Shown piece after piece: positions 10,054 to 21,329 of a DNA stretch of 64,000 nt. Made by a program: the position numbers and the translations under genes. This DNA is from Achatina immaculata (Eukaryota; Mollusca; Gastropoda; Stylommatophora; Achatinidae): positions 50,553,455-50,617,454 of the forward strand of contig CM019693.1 of the NCBI GenBank assembly GCA_009760885.1. Direction: 5' to 3'. Below the pieces are notes generated by a model, which saw nothing but the letters and a program-made list of their open reading frames with translations, ran no database searches and was not told where the DNA came from. How positions within the stretch are numbered: position 1 is the stretch's first letter; each line of letters starts with the position of its first letter.

Positions 10054-13000
10054 CTCTCTCTGAACCTTAAGTGCCCAGGGCACATGGGGCTTCCGCAAGG
10101 GTCTTCCACAAATGCCCGTCCTTCGCCTTTTTTTCTGCTCTTGCCCAGGTGAGCCCTCTATTGCTCAACATCCTTTCTGTTGTTCTTCTCCATGTCTCTT
10201 TTGGTCTATCCTTACTTCTGTTCCCCTGTGGTGTCCATCTTAGTGCTATTTTTGGTAGTGAGTTGTCAGTCATTCAGAGCACATGTCCCAACCATCGCCA
10301 GCGTCTTTCCTCAATAATTGTTGTCAGTGGTTTCATCTGCATTTCTGCTAATAAGATGTTATTTCTTATGGTGTTTGGCCAAAATATTTTTCTAATTCTT
10401 CATAAACATTTAGTCTGGAAAGAATTCAACTTGTTTTCTATGGTTTTGGTGATTTTACAGCATTCGCTTCCATAGAGTAGTACACTTAGAACATTACTCT
10501 TAAATATCCTGATTTTCATATTTATGCTTAGTTTTTTTGATTTCCATATATTCTGCAGCATTGCAGCCTGGTTTGCTCTAGTAAGTCTGCTGTTGATGTC
10601 CTCTGTGCTGTCTCCATTTTCTACTACTCTGCTGCCAAGGTATACAAATTCGTTTACCTCCTCCACTAACTTGTTATCTACTCTGAGTACATTTCTGTTG
10701 TTCACATTTTGCTTCATTAACTTTGTCTTTCCTATGTTGATCTTTAGTCCTATGTTGTTTGCATTCTGAGTTAGCTTGTTTATTTTATCTTGCATATCTT
10801 TGTGACTGCTTGATAATAGACAAATGTCGTCCGCAAAGTCACTGTCCTCCAGCACTGTGTCAAGGGTCCATTGTAATCCTCTGCGTTTGTCTGATGTTGC
10901 CTCCTTCATTAACCAGTCTACTGCCAAGATAAATAATGTTGGTGAAAATACACATCCCTGTTTCACTCCTGTTTGTACCCTAAATCTGCTGGAGGTATGT
11001 TCTCCACAGATAACTTTGCACTGAAAACCCTCGTATAGGGCTTTGATTACATTAACTATTTTATGGGGAAGGCCATGCCATCTTAGGATTTTCCACAGTG
11101 CATCTCTGTTGACACTGTCAAAGGCTTTCTCAAAATCTATGAATAATGCATATGTTGTGCTATGCCACTCATTTGCCTGTTCTAATATTTGTCTAAGTAC
11201 AAATATGTGGTCTATGCATGATCTTCCTTTCCTAAATCCTGCCTGCTCTTTCCGAAGTTTTTCCTCAAGTGTTGGTACAATTCTGTTGATGATTATTCTG
11301 CAAAATACTTTACTGGTGAGAGGCAGTAGGGTAATGCCTCTCCAGTTCCCGCAATCTCTGAGGTCACCCTTCTTTGGTAGTTTTACTATAAGCCCAGTTT
11401 TCCACTCCTCTGGGGCTTTTTCTAAATCCCAAATTTGTTGTAATATCCGGCAAAGTTGTTTTGGTGTTTCTGTTTCTTCTGCTTTCAACATCTCCGCAGT
11501 CACTTCATCTTCACCTGGTGCCCTGTCTGATTTTAGCTTCTTTATCGCCTCCTTTACTTCATTTATTGTTATTGGTCCTGTATTGATGTTTAGTTCCGTT
11601 TTTGCTTCAGGTATGTCTATTGTTTGTGCTGCTTGTGTTCTGTTTAGTAGGGTGTTAAAGTGTTCCCTCCATCTTTCAATTTTTTCTCTTTCTCCACTGA
11701 CCAGTTGTCCATTTTGTGTTCTTACTGCATTTTCACATCTTGTGTTGAAGTTACCTGTCATCTGCTTTGTGATTTATATATGGTTTTCATGTCATTTGTA
11801 TATGCTGCTTTCTCTGCTGTTTCTGCTAAATTGTCATAATATTGACGTTTATCTTGACGGCATGATTCCTTCACTTCTTTGTCTTTTTGTGCATAATTAC
11901 TTAAAACTCGTTCTTTAAGCCATTGTGATTTGGTGTTCAGTAATTTTTTCTTGATTTCTTTTCTTTGCTCTATCTTTTCCCATGTGGTCTCGCTTATCCA
12001 TTCCTCTTTTCTCCTTTTCTGATATCCCAGCACCTCTTTTGCTGTTTCCTGTAGTGTTTTATTGAACTCTAATATGGACATTTCTGCTTCGTCTTGTAGG
12101 ACACTGAAGCGGTTCTTAAGTACTATTGAGAATTCATTTCTTGTTTGCTGGTCTATCAGTTTGCTTGTATCAAAATGTATCTTTCTGTGTTCTCCGATTT
12201 TGGCTTTCCTTAATTTTAGTTTTATTTTTGCTACCAGAAGGTTGTGATCACTTCCTACATCTGCTCCTTTCCTTGCTCGTACATCTTGTAGTGACCGTTT
12301 CCACTTGTTGTTTATTAGTAGGTGATCGATTTGGTTTTCTGTGGTTTTATCTGGGGACCTCCAAGTCACCTTATGGATGTTTTTGTGTTGGAAAATTGTC
12401 CCTCCGATGGTCATCATGTTTTCTTCACAGAAACTGCACAGTCTTTCTCCATTTTCATTTATTTCTCCAATTCCTTCTCTTCCCATGATTCTTCTTCTAT
12501 CTTCATTTCCTTCACCTACTTTTGCATTGAAGTCGCCCAAGATGAGTAGCATATCATGCTTGGGTATTGTTTCTACTGTTGCTTGGAGGCTGTTGTAAAA
12601 ATCTTCTTTTAATTCCTCTTCAGCTGCTTCTGTTGGTGCATAACAAACTATAATAGACAGCTTTGTGAATCTTTAGTTGAAGCGTGCATATAATAATCTC
12701 TCATTTATTGGGGTCCATTTCAGCAATGCTCTTGATGCTTCTTTTGTTATAATCAATGCTACTCCTCCTTCATGAAGATCTTCTTTACCTGACCATATTA
12801 TTGTATCTTCTATGTGCTGTGTTGTTAATTTCCTTCTGCCTTGTCCTGTCCATCTTGCTTCTTGTATTCCTAGTATGTCTAGTTTGTATCTGTGCATTTC
12901 CTTGATGGTTTGTGCTAGTTTTCCAGTCTGGCTTAGTGTTCTTACATTCCAGCTGCCTATTTGCATCTTATGTTTAGGTTCCAGGAGGTCTGCAGTCGGG

Positions 13001-13242
13001 CTGGGGACTTCCAGTGGCTGGCTTTCATCCACAACCTTCATGGGCTCAGTTTCCTGATATGCATTTCTCCTTCCACCTGCATTTGCTTTTTCCCTTGCTT
13101 CCATTTCTGTAGCAGTCTGATAGTTTTTTTACCAGATAGGGTTGCTGGCCCTATGCTGAACCCTCCTTAGTCGCCTTTTACGATCATGCATGGTAGGGTA
13201 CAGTGGTCCTATTCTTTGCAGATCCCGGGTACCACACAGGGG
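10054..13242 (-). mobile_element. RTE-like non-LTR retrotransposon inserted in the ATPase gene
   Basis: The element is flanked by the 12-bp target-site duplication ATAGATAATTCT (10042-10053 and 13243-13254). Read on the minus strand, it ends in a short GA-rich microsatellite tail, as RTE-group elements often do. The whole coding region is in one orientation, with no LTRs. A related copy lies on the plus strand at 49856-52864 and a short 3' fragment at 44078-44275. The 5' end is near GGTACCCGGGATC and appears nearly full length for the ORF2 part. Confidence 0.88.
10067..13104 (-). pseudogene. ORF2 of RTE-like LINE: AP endonuclease and reverse transcriptase
   Basis: ORF2 nicks target DNA and reverse-transcribes its own RNA there. 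On the minus strand, 13104-12675 is the start of the AP endonuclease (QIGSWNVRTLSQTGKLAQ, then ILGIQEARWTG). 12552-11758 continues it with LILGDFNAKVG and SDHN. 11761-10400 is the reverse transcriptase, with PGEDEVTAEM, GFRKGRSCIDH, FIDFEKAFD and FADDICLL. 10273-10067 is the C-terminal tail RPKETWRRTTE. Lesions are few: a TAA near 12673 (TCA in the 50 kb copy), a one-base loss near 11770, and stops near 10398 and 10259, the latter a CGA to TGA change. It therefore looks fairly young. Clade placement (RTE superfamily) is by motif only. Confidence 0.85.
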
Positions 13243-13254
13243 ATAGATAATTCT

Positions 13255-13326
13255 ACTAATAATATATATAATGGAAAATATAGATATAAATTAGATACAT
13301 TTTACTTTCCAGAAGATAACTTTTAA
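13255..13326 (+). pseudogene. C-terminal end of the broken packaging ATPase
   Basis: After the second copy of the target-site duplication, the reading frame of the ATPase upstream of the LINE continues for about 23 codons, with YNGKYRYKLDTFYF, and stops at TAA 13324-13326. The LINE plus its duplication is 3,201 bp, a multiple of three, so the frame is unchanged across it. The next gene starts 20 bp downstream, a compact virus-like spacing. Confidence 0.7.
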
Positions 13327-13345
13327 TTTTTTTTTCTATTATAAA

Positions 13346-13541
13346 ATGGAAGAGATTCTAAAAGAACTTAAAAAAATCACAAAGCCTAAATTGTCTACAC
13401 AAATTATTGTTTCCAGAAATAATACAAAATTTATTACAACCTTTAATCCTTCACTAGAATTAAGCAAAAATAATCAATATGAAATTGCATTAACTAATTT
13501 AGAGACATATTATTCTTTTCCTAACATTAGTAAAGAAAATA
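13346..13541 (+). CDS. Start of a probable structural gene of the virus-like element, cut by a gap
   Basis: The ORF opens 20 bp after the ATPase stop and is intact until the run of N at 13542. Visible in it are a charged N-terminal helix (EEILKELKKI), ITTFNPSLEL, QYEIALTNLETYYSFPNI and a Lys-rich end. From memory, the FNP..L....YE.AL..LETYYSFPNI pattern recurs in uncharacterised proteins next to such ATPases in invertebrate genomes. A structural role is inferred from position and is not shown. The reading beyond the gap belongs to minisatellite and should be ignored. Confidence 0.5.
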
Positions 13542-13641
13542 NNNNNNNNNNNNNNNNNNNNNNNNNNNNNNNNNNNNNNNNNNNNNNNNNNNNNNNNNNN
13601 NNNNNNNNNNNNNNNNNNNNNNNNNNNNNNNNNNNNNNNNN
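13542..13641. other. Assembly gap (100 N)
   Basis: Exactly 100 N, the usual placeholder for a gap of unknown length. The virus-like element on its left and the minisatellite on its right need not be neighbours in the genome. Confidence 0.98.
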
Positions 13642-14245
13642 CACTCTGATGTCTGGTGATGTGGGTGCCCATTCCTTACAGCCACTCTGGTGTCTGGTTG
13701 TGTAGGTGCCCATTCCTTACAGCCACTCTGATGTCTGGTGATGTGGGTACCCATTCCTTACAGCCACTCTGATGTCTGGTGATGTGGGTGCCCATTCCTT
13801 ACAGCCACTCTGATGTCTGGTGGTGTAATTGCCCATTCCTTACAGCCACTCTGATGTCTGGTGATGTAGGTCCCATTCTTTACAGCCACTCTGATGTCTG
13901 GTGGTGTAATTGCCCATTCCTTACAGCCACTCTGATGTCTGGTGGTGTAATTGCCCATTCCTTAGAGCCACTCTGATGTCTGGTGATGTAGGTCCCATTC
14001 TTTACAGCCACTCTGATGTCTGGTGGTGTGGGTACCCATTCTTTACAGCCACTCTGATGTCTGGTGGTTGGGGTACTCATTCCTTACAGACACTCTGTCT
14101 GGTGGTAGGGGTACTCATTCCTTACAGCCACTCTGATGTCTGGTGATGTGGGTACCCATTCCTTACAGCCACTCTGATGTCTGGTGATGTTGGTACCCAT
14201 TCCTTACAGCCACTCTGATGTCTGGTGATGTTGGTACCTATTCCT
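13642..14245. repeat. Minisatellite, ~41-bp unit, about 14 copies
   Basis: The unit contains ACAGCCACTCTGATGTCTGG, then TGATGTGGGTACCCATTCCTT. Subtypes differ in the GTGATGTGGG/GTGGTGTAAT segment. ORFs read through it in several frames only because the unit lacks stops. Confidence 0.93.
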
Positions 14246-14470
14246 GTCAGGATCAATACTTTCATGAATCTATAACTTTTTTTTGCCTTTTTTTTTCTTA
14301 CGAGGAAGATACCAAAAGTGGTAAAGCTTAACTGTACTTCTATTATTCATGTTATTATTTGTAATGGTTTTTTTCTCCTTGAAGAAGGCATTTGCTGAAA
14401 TATTTGAATCTTGTATTTTCTTCATTTATACTTATTCATCTTATTTTCTACCACTCTCATTGCTGCCAAA
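14246..14470. other. Unique spacer between minisatellites
   Basis: AT-rich spacer with a T-run at 14278-14297. The 76-aa reading at 14349-14579 has no recognisable domain and runs into the next array. Second copy at about 16185-16410. Confidence 0.5.
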
Positions 14471-14690
14471 TTTCTTCACTCTTTCTATCTTGTTTGTAAA
14501 CTTAACCATATACCTTCACTCTTTCTATCTTGTTTGTAAAACTAACCATATACCTTCACTCTTTCTATTTTGTTTGTAAAACTGAACCATATACCTTGAC
14601 TCTTTCTATCTTGTTTGTAAAACTTAACCATATACCTTGACTCTTTCTATCTTGCTTGCAAAACTGAACCATGTACCTTCATTTCTGTCT
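14470..14690. repeat. Minisatellite, 41-bp unit, 5 copies (copied at 16410-16630)
   Basis: The unit contains CACTCTTTCTATCTTGTTTG then TAAAACTAACCATATACCTT. Five near-identical copies; the whole array recurs in the duplicated block. Confidence 0.88.
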
Positions 14691-14920
14691 ACCTTTACTC
14701 CCAGGAAAGCACATATCTTCCGTGCAGTCCATCCTCTCTTCAGCCTGCTGCCTTATGCTCTTACCAGTTCGCTGTGGGGGTGGCTGTGACCTGTCTACGC
14801 TTATCCTAAGGTACTGTTTGTTTCCGGTTAATTTTATTCTGCTGTCCGTGACGGGAAAGTCTAGCAGATACCTCATGACCTTGAAGAGTGTCAAGAATAA
14901 TAAGCATTGCTTTGTTCTAT
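14691..14920. other. Unique spacer
   Basis: Contains TCTGTCTACCTTTACTCCCAG and GTGGGGGTGGCTGTGACC. No credible coding sequence; the ORFs at 14671-15381 and their opposite-strand partner are carried by the array downstream. Second copy at about 16630-16860. Confidence 0.45.
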
Positions 14921-15350
14921 GTTCTATCAAGCCTTTTTATCTGCTGGGGAGCTTGCTTTGTTCTATGTTCTGTCAAGCCTTTCTATCTGCTGGGGGGGGG
15001 GGGAGGGGCTTGCTTTGCTCTATGTTCTGTCACGCCTTTTTATCTGCTGGGTGGCTTGCTTTGTTCTATGTTCTGTCAAGCCTTTCTATCTGCATGGTGG
15101 CTTGCTTTGTTCTATGTTCTGTCAAGCCTTTCTATATGCTGGGGGGTTTGCTTTGTTCTATGTTCTTTCAAGCCTTTCTATCTGCTGGGTGGCTTGCTTT
15201 GTTCTATATTCTGTCAAGCCTTTCTATCTGCTGGGTGGCTTGCATTGTTCTATGTTCTGTCAAGCCTTTCTATCTGCTGGGGGGGGGGGGAGGGGCTTGC
15301 TTTGTTCTATGTTCTGTCAAGCCTTTCTATCTGCTGGGGAACAGAGTGTT
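14920..15350. repeat. Minisatellite, ~45-bp unit, 9 copies (copied at 16850-17275)
   Basis: The unit contains GCTTGCTTTGTTCTATGTTC, then TGTCAAGCCTTTCTATCTGC and a G-run of 3-12 bases that varies between copies. All three forward frames stay open, which explains three overlapping spurious ORFs. Confidence 0.93.
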
Positions 15351-15384
15351 AGAATTTCCAGTGCGTACTCAGTCACCATGAGGA

Positions 15385-15632
15385 CTAACCCTTGAAGTAA
15401 GAGAAATAGCAGCCTCTGAGAGGACTAACCCTTGAAGTAAACGATATAGCAGCCTCTGAGAGGACTAACCCTTGAAGTAAACGATATAGCAGCCTCTGAG
15501 AGAACTAACCCTTGAAGTAAACGATATAGCAGCCTCTGAGAGAACTAACCCTTGAAGTAAACGATATAGCAGCCTCTGAGAGAACTAACCCTTGAAGTAA
15601 ACGATATAGCAGCCTCTGAGAGAAGTAACCCT
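15385..15632. repeat. 40-bp satellite, block 1 (about 6 units)
   Basis: First block of the satellite that dominates to 32715. The unit is exactly 40 bp and contains CTAACCCTTGAAGTAAACGA followed by TATAGCAGCCTCTGAGAGAA. Confidence 0.95.
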
Positions 15633-17307
15633 TCTGGTTGTGTAGGTGCCCATTCCTTACAGCCACTCTGATGTCTGGTGATGTGGGTACCCATTCCTTA
15701 CAGCCACTCTGATGTCTGGTGATGTGGGTGCCCATTCCTTACAGCCACTCTGATGTCTGGTGGTGTAATTGCCCATTCCTTACAGCCACTCTGATGTCTG
15801 GTGATGTAGGTCCCATTCTTTACAGCCACTCTGATGTCTGGTGGTGTAATTGCCCATTCCTTACAGCCACTCTGATGTCTGGTGGTGTAATTGCCCATTC
15901 CTTAGAGCCACTCTGATGTCTGGTGATGTAGGTCCCATTCTTTACAGCCACTCTGATGTCTGGTGGTGTGGGTACCCATTCTTTACAGCCACTCTGATGT
16001 CTGGTGGTTGGGGTACTCATTCCTTACAGACACTCTGTCTGGTGGTAGGGGTACTCATTCCTTACAGCCACTCTGATGTCTGGTGATGTGGGTACCCATT
16101 CCTTACAGCCACTCTGATGTCTGGTGATGTTGGTACCCATTCCTTACAGCCACTCTGATGTCTGGTGATGTTGGTACCTATTCCTGTCAGGATCAATACT
16201 TTCATGAATCTATAACTTTTTTTGCCTTTTTTTTTCTTACGAGGAAGATACCAAAAGTGGTAAAGCTTAACTGTACTTCTATTATTCATGTTATTATTTG
16301 TAATGGTTTTTTTCTCCTTGAAGAAGGCATTTGCTGAAATATTTGAATCTTGTATTTTCTTCATTTATACTTATTCATCTTATTTTCTACCACTCTCATT
16401 GCTGCCAAATTTCTTCACTCTTTCTATCTTGTTTGTAAACTTAACCATATACCTTCACTCTTTCTATCTTGTTTGTAAAACTAACCATATACCTTCACTC
16501 TTTCTATTTTGTTTGTAAAACTGAACCATATACCTTGACTCTTTCTATCTTGTTTGTAAAACTTAACCATATACCTTGACTCTTTCTATCTTGCTTGCAA
16601 AACTGAACCATGTACCTTCATTTCTGTCTACCTTTACTCCCAGGAAAGCACATATCTTCCGTGCAGTCCATCCTCTCTTCAGCCTGCTGCCTTATGCTCT
16701 TACCAGTTCGCTGTGGGGGTGGCTGTGACCTGTCTACGCTTATCCTAAGGTACTGTTTGTTTCCGGTTAATTTTATTCTGCTGTCCGTGACGGGAAAGTC
16801 TAGCAGATACCTCATGACCTTGAAGAGTGTCAAGAATAATAAGCATTGCTTTGTTCTATGTTCTATCAAGCCTTTTTATCTGCTGGGGAGCTTGCTTTGT
16901 TCTATGTTCTGTCAAGCCTTTCTATCTGCTGGGGGGGGGGGGAGGGGCTTGCTTTGCTCTATGTTCTGTCACGCCTTTTTATCTGCTGGGTGGCTTGCTT
17001 TGTTCTATGTTCTGTCAAGCCTTTCTATCTGCATGGTGGCTTGCTTTGTTCTATGTTCTGTCAAGCCTTTCTATATGCTGGGGGGTTTGCTTTGTTCTAT
17101 GTTCTTTCAAGCCTTTCTATCTGCTGGGTGGCTTGCTTTGTTCTATATTCTGTCAAGCCTTTCTATCTGCTGGGTGGCTTGCATTGTTCTATGTTCTGTC
17201 AAGCCTTTCTATCTGCCGGGGGGGGGGGCTTGCATTGTTCTATGTTCTGTCAAGCCTTTCTATCTGCTGGGGAACAGAGTGTTAGAATTTCCAGTGCGTA
17301 CTCAGTC

Positions 17308-18492
17308 ACCATGAGGACTAACCCTTGAAGTAAGAGAAATAGCAGCCTCTGAGAGAACTAACACTTGAAGTAAACGATATAGCAGCCTCTGAGAGGACTA
17401 ACCCTTGAAGTAAACGATATAGCAGCCTCTGAGAGAATTAACCCTTGAAGTAAACGATATAGCAGCCACTGAGAGAACTAACCCTTGACGAAAACGATAT
17501 AGCAGCCTCTCAGAGAACTAGCCATTGATGTAAACGATATAGCAGCCTCTGAGAGAAGTAACCCTTCAAGTAAACGATATAGCAGCCTCTGAGAGAACTA
17601 ACCCTTGATGTAAACGATATAGCAGCCTCTGAGAGAACTAACCCTTGAAGTAAACGATACAGCAGCCTCTGAGAGAACTAACCTTTGAAGTAAGATAAAT
17701 AGCATCCTCTGAGAGGACTAAGCCTTGAAATAAGAGAAATCGCAGCCTCTGAGAGAACTAACCTTTGACGTAAGATAAATAGCATCCTCTGAGAGGACTA
17801 ACCCTTCAAGTAAGATAAATAGCATCCTCTGAGAGGACTAACCCTTGAAGTAAGAGACATAGCAGCCTCTGAGAGGACTAAGCCTTGAAGTAAACGACAT
17901 AGCAGTCTCTGAGATAACTAACCATTGAAGTAAGAGAAATAGCAGCCTCTGAGATAAGTAACCCTTGAAGTAAGAGAAATAGCAGCCTCTGAGAGGACTA
18001 ACCCTTGAAGTAAGAGAAATAGCAGTCTCTGAGAGGACTAAGCCTTGAAGTAAGAGAAATAGCAGCCTCTGAGAGGACTAAGCCTTGAAGTAAACGATAT
18101 AGCAGCCTCTGAAAGAAGTAACCCTTGATGTAAACGATATAGCAGCCTCTGAGAGAACTAACACTTGAAGTAAACGATATAACAGCCTCTGATAGAACTA
18201 ACCCTTGAAGTAAACGATATAGCAGCCTCTGAGAGAACTAACACTTGAAGTCAACGATATAGCAGCCTCTGAGAGAACTAACCCTTGAAGTAAACGATAT
18301 AGCAGCCTCTGAGAGAACTAACCCTTGAAATAAGAGAAATAGCAGCATCTGAGAAGACTAAGCCTTGAAGTAAGAGATATAGCAGCCTCTGAGAGAAGTA
18401 ACCCTTGATGTAAACGATATAGCAGCCTCTGAGAGAAGTAACCCTTCAAGTAAACGATATAGCAGCCTCTGAAAGAACTAACCCTTGAAGTA
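17308..18492. repeat. 40-bp satellite, block 2 (about 29 units)
   Basis: Same unit, with two interchangeable central words: ACGATATAGC (type A) and GAGAAATAGC or GATAAATAGC (type B). Types alternate irregularly. The block ends where the foldback element begins (TTGAAGTATAAAATACGG). Confidence 0.95.
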
Positions 18493-19513
18493 TAAAATAC
18501 GGAAAAAAGTAGGAGCAGCTTTATTACTTAACGATTACAAAGTTGTGACGTTTCGGCGTGAGCCTTAATCATACAAAAACATACAGGACGAAGAAATAGG
18601 GAGAGGAGATAAAGTATAGATTTACATGAATACTGTTTAAAATAAAATAAAATAAAATAAAATAAAATAAAATAAAATAAAATAAAATAAAAAAAAATTT
18701 TTTTTTTAATTTTTTTAAAGGAGTACTTAACTGTAAATTGCAAGGTGTGGCTTGTCTGGCGGTGTGTGTCAAGAATGGATCTGGTAGGACGTGGAAATTG
18801 TTTAAATAGAGACCTGTGACATGTGGTCGGTGGGTTGTAACTGGGGGTGGTGGATGGGGAACCGGGGAGGGGAGAGAGAGTGACGCACTACTGGCCTAGC
18901 TAGGAGAATTTGAAACAGGTGATTGGGGAAGAGGTGTTGCAGAGAAGAGGGGTTGCAGAGAAATAGCAGGGTTGCAGAGTGATGCTGTGAGGAAGTTTGA
19001 AAAGTAGGAAGGGGTGGATTTAGTGGAGAGGTACTATAACGATTGAAGAAGATGATGTTACGTGTAACTAAACAGCGAGTTTAACCCATGTGGTTCCAGC
19101 GTCCCATAATTTTGAATGCAGCGGTTCTCAAGTGACATTGTTTAATGGCTGTTACCAGAAAATCAGATTTGCCTCTGTGATTGGGCCATTGAAATGATTT
19201 GGTTTCTTACTTTTCAAACTTCCTCACAGCATCACTCTGCAACCCCGCTATTTTCTCTGCAACCCCTCTTCTCTGCAACACCTCTTCCCCAATCACCTGT
19301 TTCAAATTCTCCTAGCTAGGCCAGTAGTGCGTCACTCTCTCTCCCCTCCCCGGTTCCCCATCCACCCCCCCAGTTACAACCCACCGACCACATGTCACAG
19401 GTCTCTATTTAAACAATTTCCACGTCCTACCAGATCCATTCCTGACACACACCGCCAGACAAGCCACACCTTGCATTTACAGATAAGTACTCCTTTAAAT
19501 TTTTTTTTTATTT

Positions 19514-19553
<40 letters not shown>

Positions 19554-19560
19554 TTAGTAG
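18493..19560. mobile_element. Foldback element 1 (right arm truncated)
   Basis: The left arm 18493-19007 is the reverse complement of the right arm 19208-19505, with a ~200-bp loop between. The left arm contains a (TAAAA)n tract at 18640-18690. The right arm stops in a poly-T run (19500-19551), then joins a single copy of the 49-bp unit found at 6541, and then the satellite. It is closely related to 20116-21329. Confidence 0.85.
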
Positions 19561-19574
19561 ACAAGTGTAAGTAT

Positions 19575-20113
19575 TAGAGAACTAACCCTTGATGTAAACG
19601 ATATAGCAGCTTCTGAGATAACTAACCCTTGATGTAAACGATATAGCAGCTTCTGAGATAACTAACCCTTGATGTAAACGATATAGCAGCCTCTGATAGG
19701 ACTAAGCCTTGAAGTAAACGATATAACAGCCTCTGAGAGGACTAAGCCTTGAAGTAAACGATATAGCAGCTTCTGAGAGAACTAACACTTTAAGTCAACG
19801 ATATAGCAGTATCTGAAAGAAGTAACCCTTCAAGTAAACGATATAACAGCCTCTGAGAGAACTAACACTTGAAGTCAACTATATAGCAGCCTCTGAGAGA
19901 ACTAACCCTTGAAGTAAACGATATAGCAGCCTCTGAGAGAACTAACCCTTGAAATAAGAGAAATAGCAGCATCTGAGAAGACTAAGCCTTGAAGTAAGAG
20001 ATATAGCAGCCTCTGAGAGAAGTAACCCTTGATGTAAACGATATAGCAGCCTCTGAGAGAAGTAACCCTTCAAGTAAACGATATAGCAGCCTCTGAAAGA
20101 ACTAACCCTTGAA
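19575..20113. repeat. 40-bp satellite, block 3 (about 13 units)
   Basis: Continues the satellite with mixed subtypes. The last ~230 bp repeat the end of block 2, so block plus foldback have been duplicated with a period of about 1,624 bp. Confidence 0.95.
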
Positions 20114-20115
20114 GT

Positions 20116-21329
20116 ATAAAATACGGAAAAAAGTAGGAGCAGCTTTATTACTTAACGATTACAAAGTTGTGACGTTTCGGCGTGAGCCTTAATCATACAA
20201 AAACATACAGGACGAAGAAATAGGGAGAGGAGATAAAGTATAGATTTACATGAATACTGTTTAAAATAAAATAAAATAAAATAAAATAAAATAAAATAAA
20301 ATAAGAAAATAAAAAAAAATTTTTTTTTTAATTTTTTTAAAGGAGTACTTAACTGTAAATTGCAAGGTGTGGCTTGTCTGGCGGTGTGTGTCAAGAATGG
20401 ATCTGGTAGGACGTGGAAATTGTTTAAATAGAGACCTGTGACATGTGGTCGGTGGGTTGTAACTGGGGGTGGTGGATGGGGAACCGGGGAGGGGAGAGAG
20501 AGTGACGCACTACTGGCCTAGCTAGGAGAATTTGAAACAGGTGATTGGGGAAGAGGTGTTGCAGAGAAGAGGGGTTGCAGAGAAAATAGCAGGGTTGCAG
20601 AGTGATGCTGTGAGGAAGTTTGAAAAGTAGGAAGGGGTGGATTTAGTGGAGAGGTACTATAACGATTGAAGAAGATGATGTTACGTGTAACTAAACAGCG
20701 AGTTTAACCCATGTGGTTCCAGCGTCCCATAATTTTGAATGCAGCGGTTCTCAAGTGACATTGTTTAATGGCTGTTACCAGAAAATCAGATTTGCCTCTG
20801 TGATTGGGGCCATTGAAATGATTTGGTTTCTTACTTTTCAAACTTCCTCACAGCATCACTCTGCAACCCCGCTATTTTCTCTGCAACCCCTCTTCTCTGC
20901 AACACCTCTTCCCCAATCACCTGTTTCAAATTCTCCTAGCTAGGCCAGTAGTGCGTCACTCTCTCTCCCCTCCCCGGTTCCCCATCCACCACCCCCAGTT
21001 ACAACCCACCGACCACATGTCACAGGTCTCTATTTAAACAATTTCCACGTCCTACCAGATCCATTCCTGACACACACCGCCAGACAAGCCACACCTTGCA
21101 ATTTACAGATAAGTACTCCTTTAAATTTTTTTTAAATTTTTTTTTTATTTTCTTATTTTATTTTATTTTATTTTTTTTAAACAGTATTCATGTAAATCTA
21201 TACTTTATCTCCTATCCCTATTTCTTCGTCCTGTATGTTTTTGTATGATTAAGGCTCAAGCCGAAACGTCACAACTTTGTAATCGTTAAGTAATAAAGCT
21301 GCTCCTACTTTTTCCCGATTTTATACTAT
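20116..21329. mobile_element. Foldback element 2, complete (~515-bp arms, ~200-bp loop)
   Basis: The left arm 20116-20630 and right arm 20831-21329 are inverted copies; for example AGTAGGAGCAGCTTTATTAC at the left end pairs with GTAATAAAGCTGCTCCTACT at the right end. Each arm carries an A/T-rich (TAAAA)n tract and a conserved tail with GCCGAAACGTCACAACTTTG. No transposase is encoded. The tail also occurs alone at 9516-9568 as a retroposed end, so the arms probably derive from a retroelement 3' region made head to head. ORFs across it (20152-20394, 20713-20943) are not credible. Confidence 0.85.

Larger units (their letters stand above)
13692..17310. repeat. ~1,939-bp tandem duplication of a minisatellite block
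   Basis: 13692-15370 is repeated at about 15633-17308; for example 14349 matches 16288 and 14671 matches 16610, a period of 1,939. The junction at 15625-15640 fuses the 40-bp satellite (AAGTAACCCTT) to the 41-bp minisatellite (CTGGTTGTGTAGG), sharing only a few bases. The second copy differs by a small loss in a G-run region near 17220. Confidence 0.9.

Noticed and set aside
10400..12600. Plus-strand ORFs up to 291 codons opposite the LINE
   Set aside because: Hydrophobic shadows of the minus-strand endonuclease/RT, which carries all the conserved motifs.
14671..15395. Three overlapping plus-strand ORFs of 154-236 codons with CSMFCQAFLSAG-like repeats, also at 16610-17328
   Set aside because: Same artefact from a ~45-bp minisatellite lacking stops in three frames.
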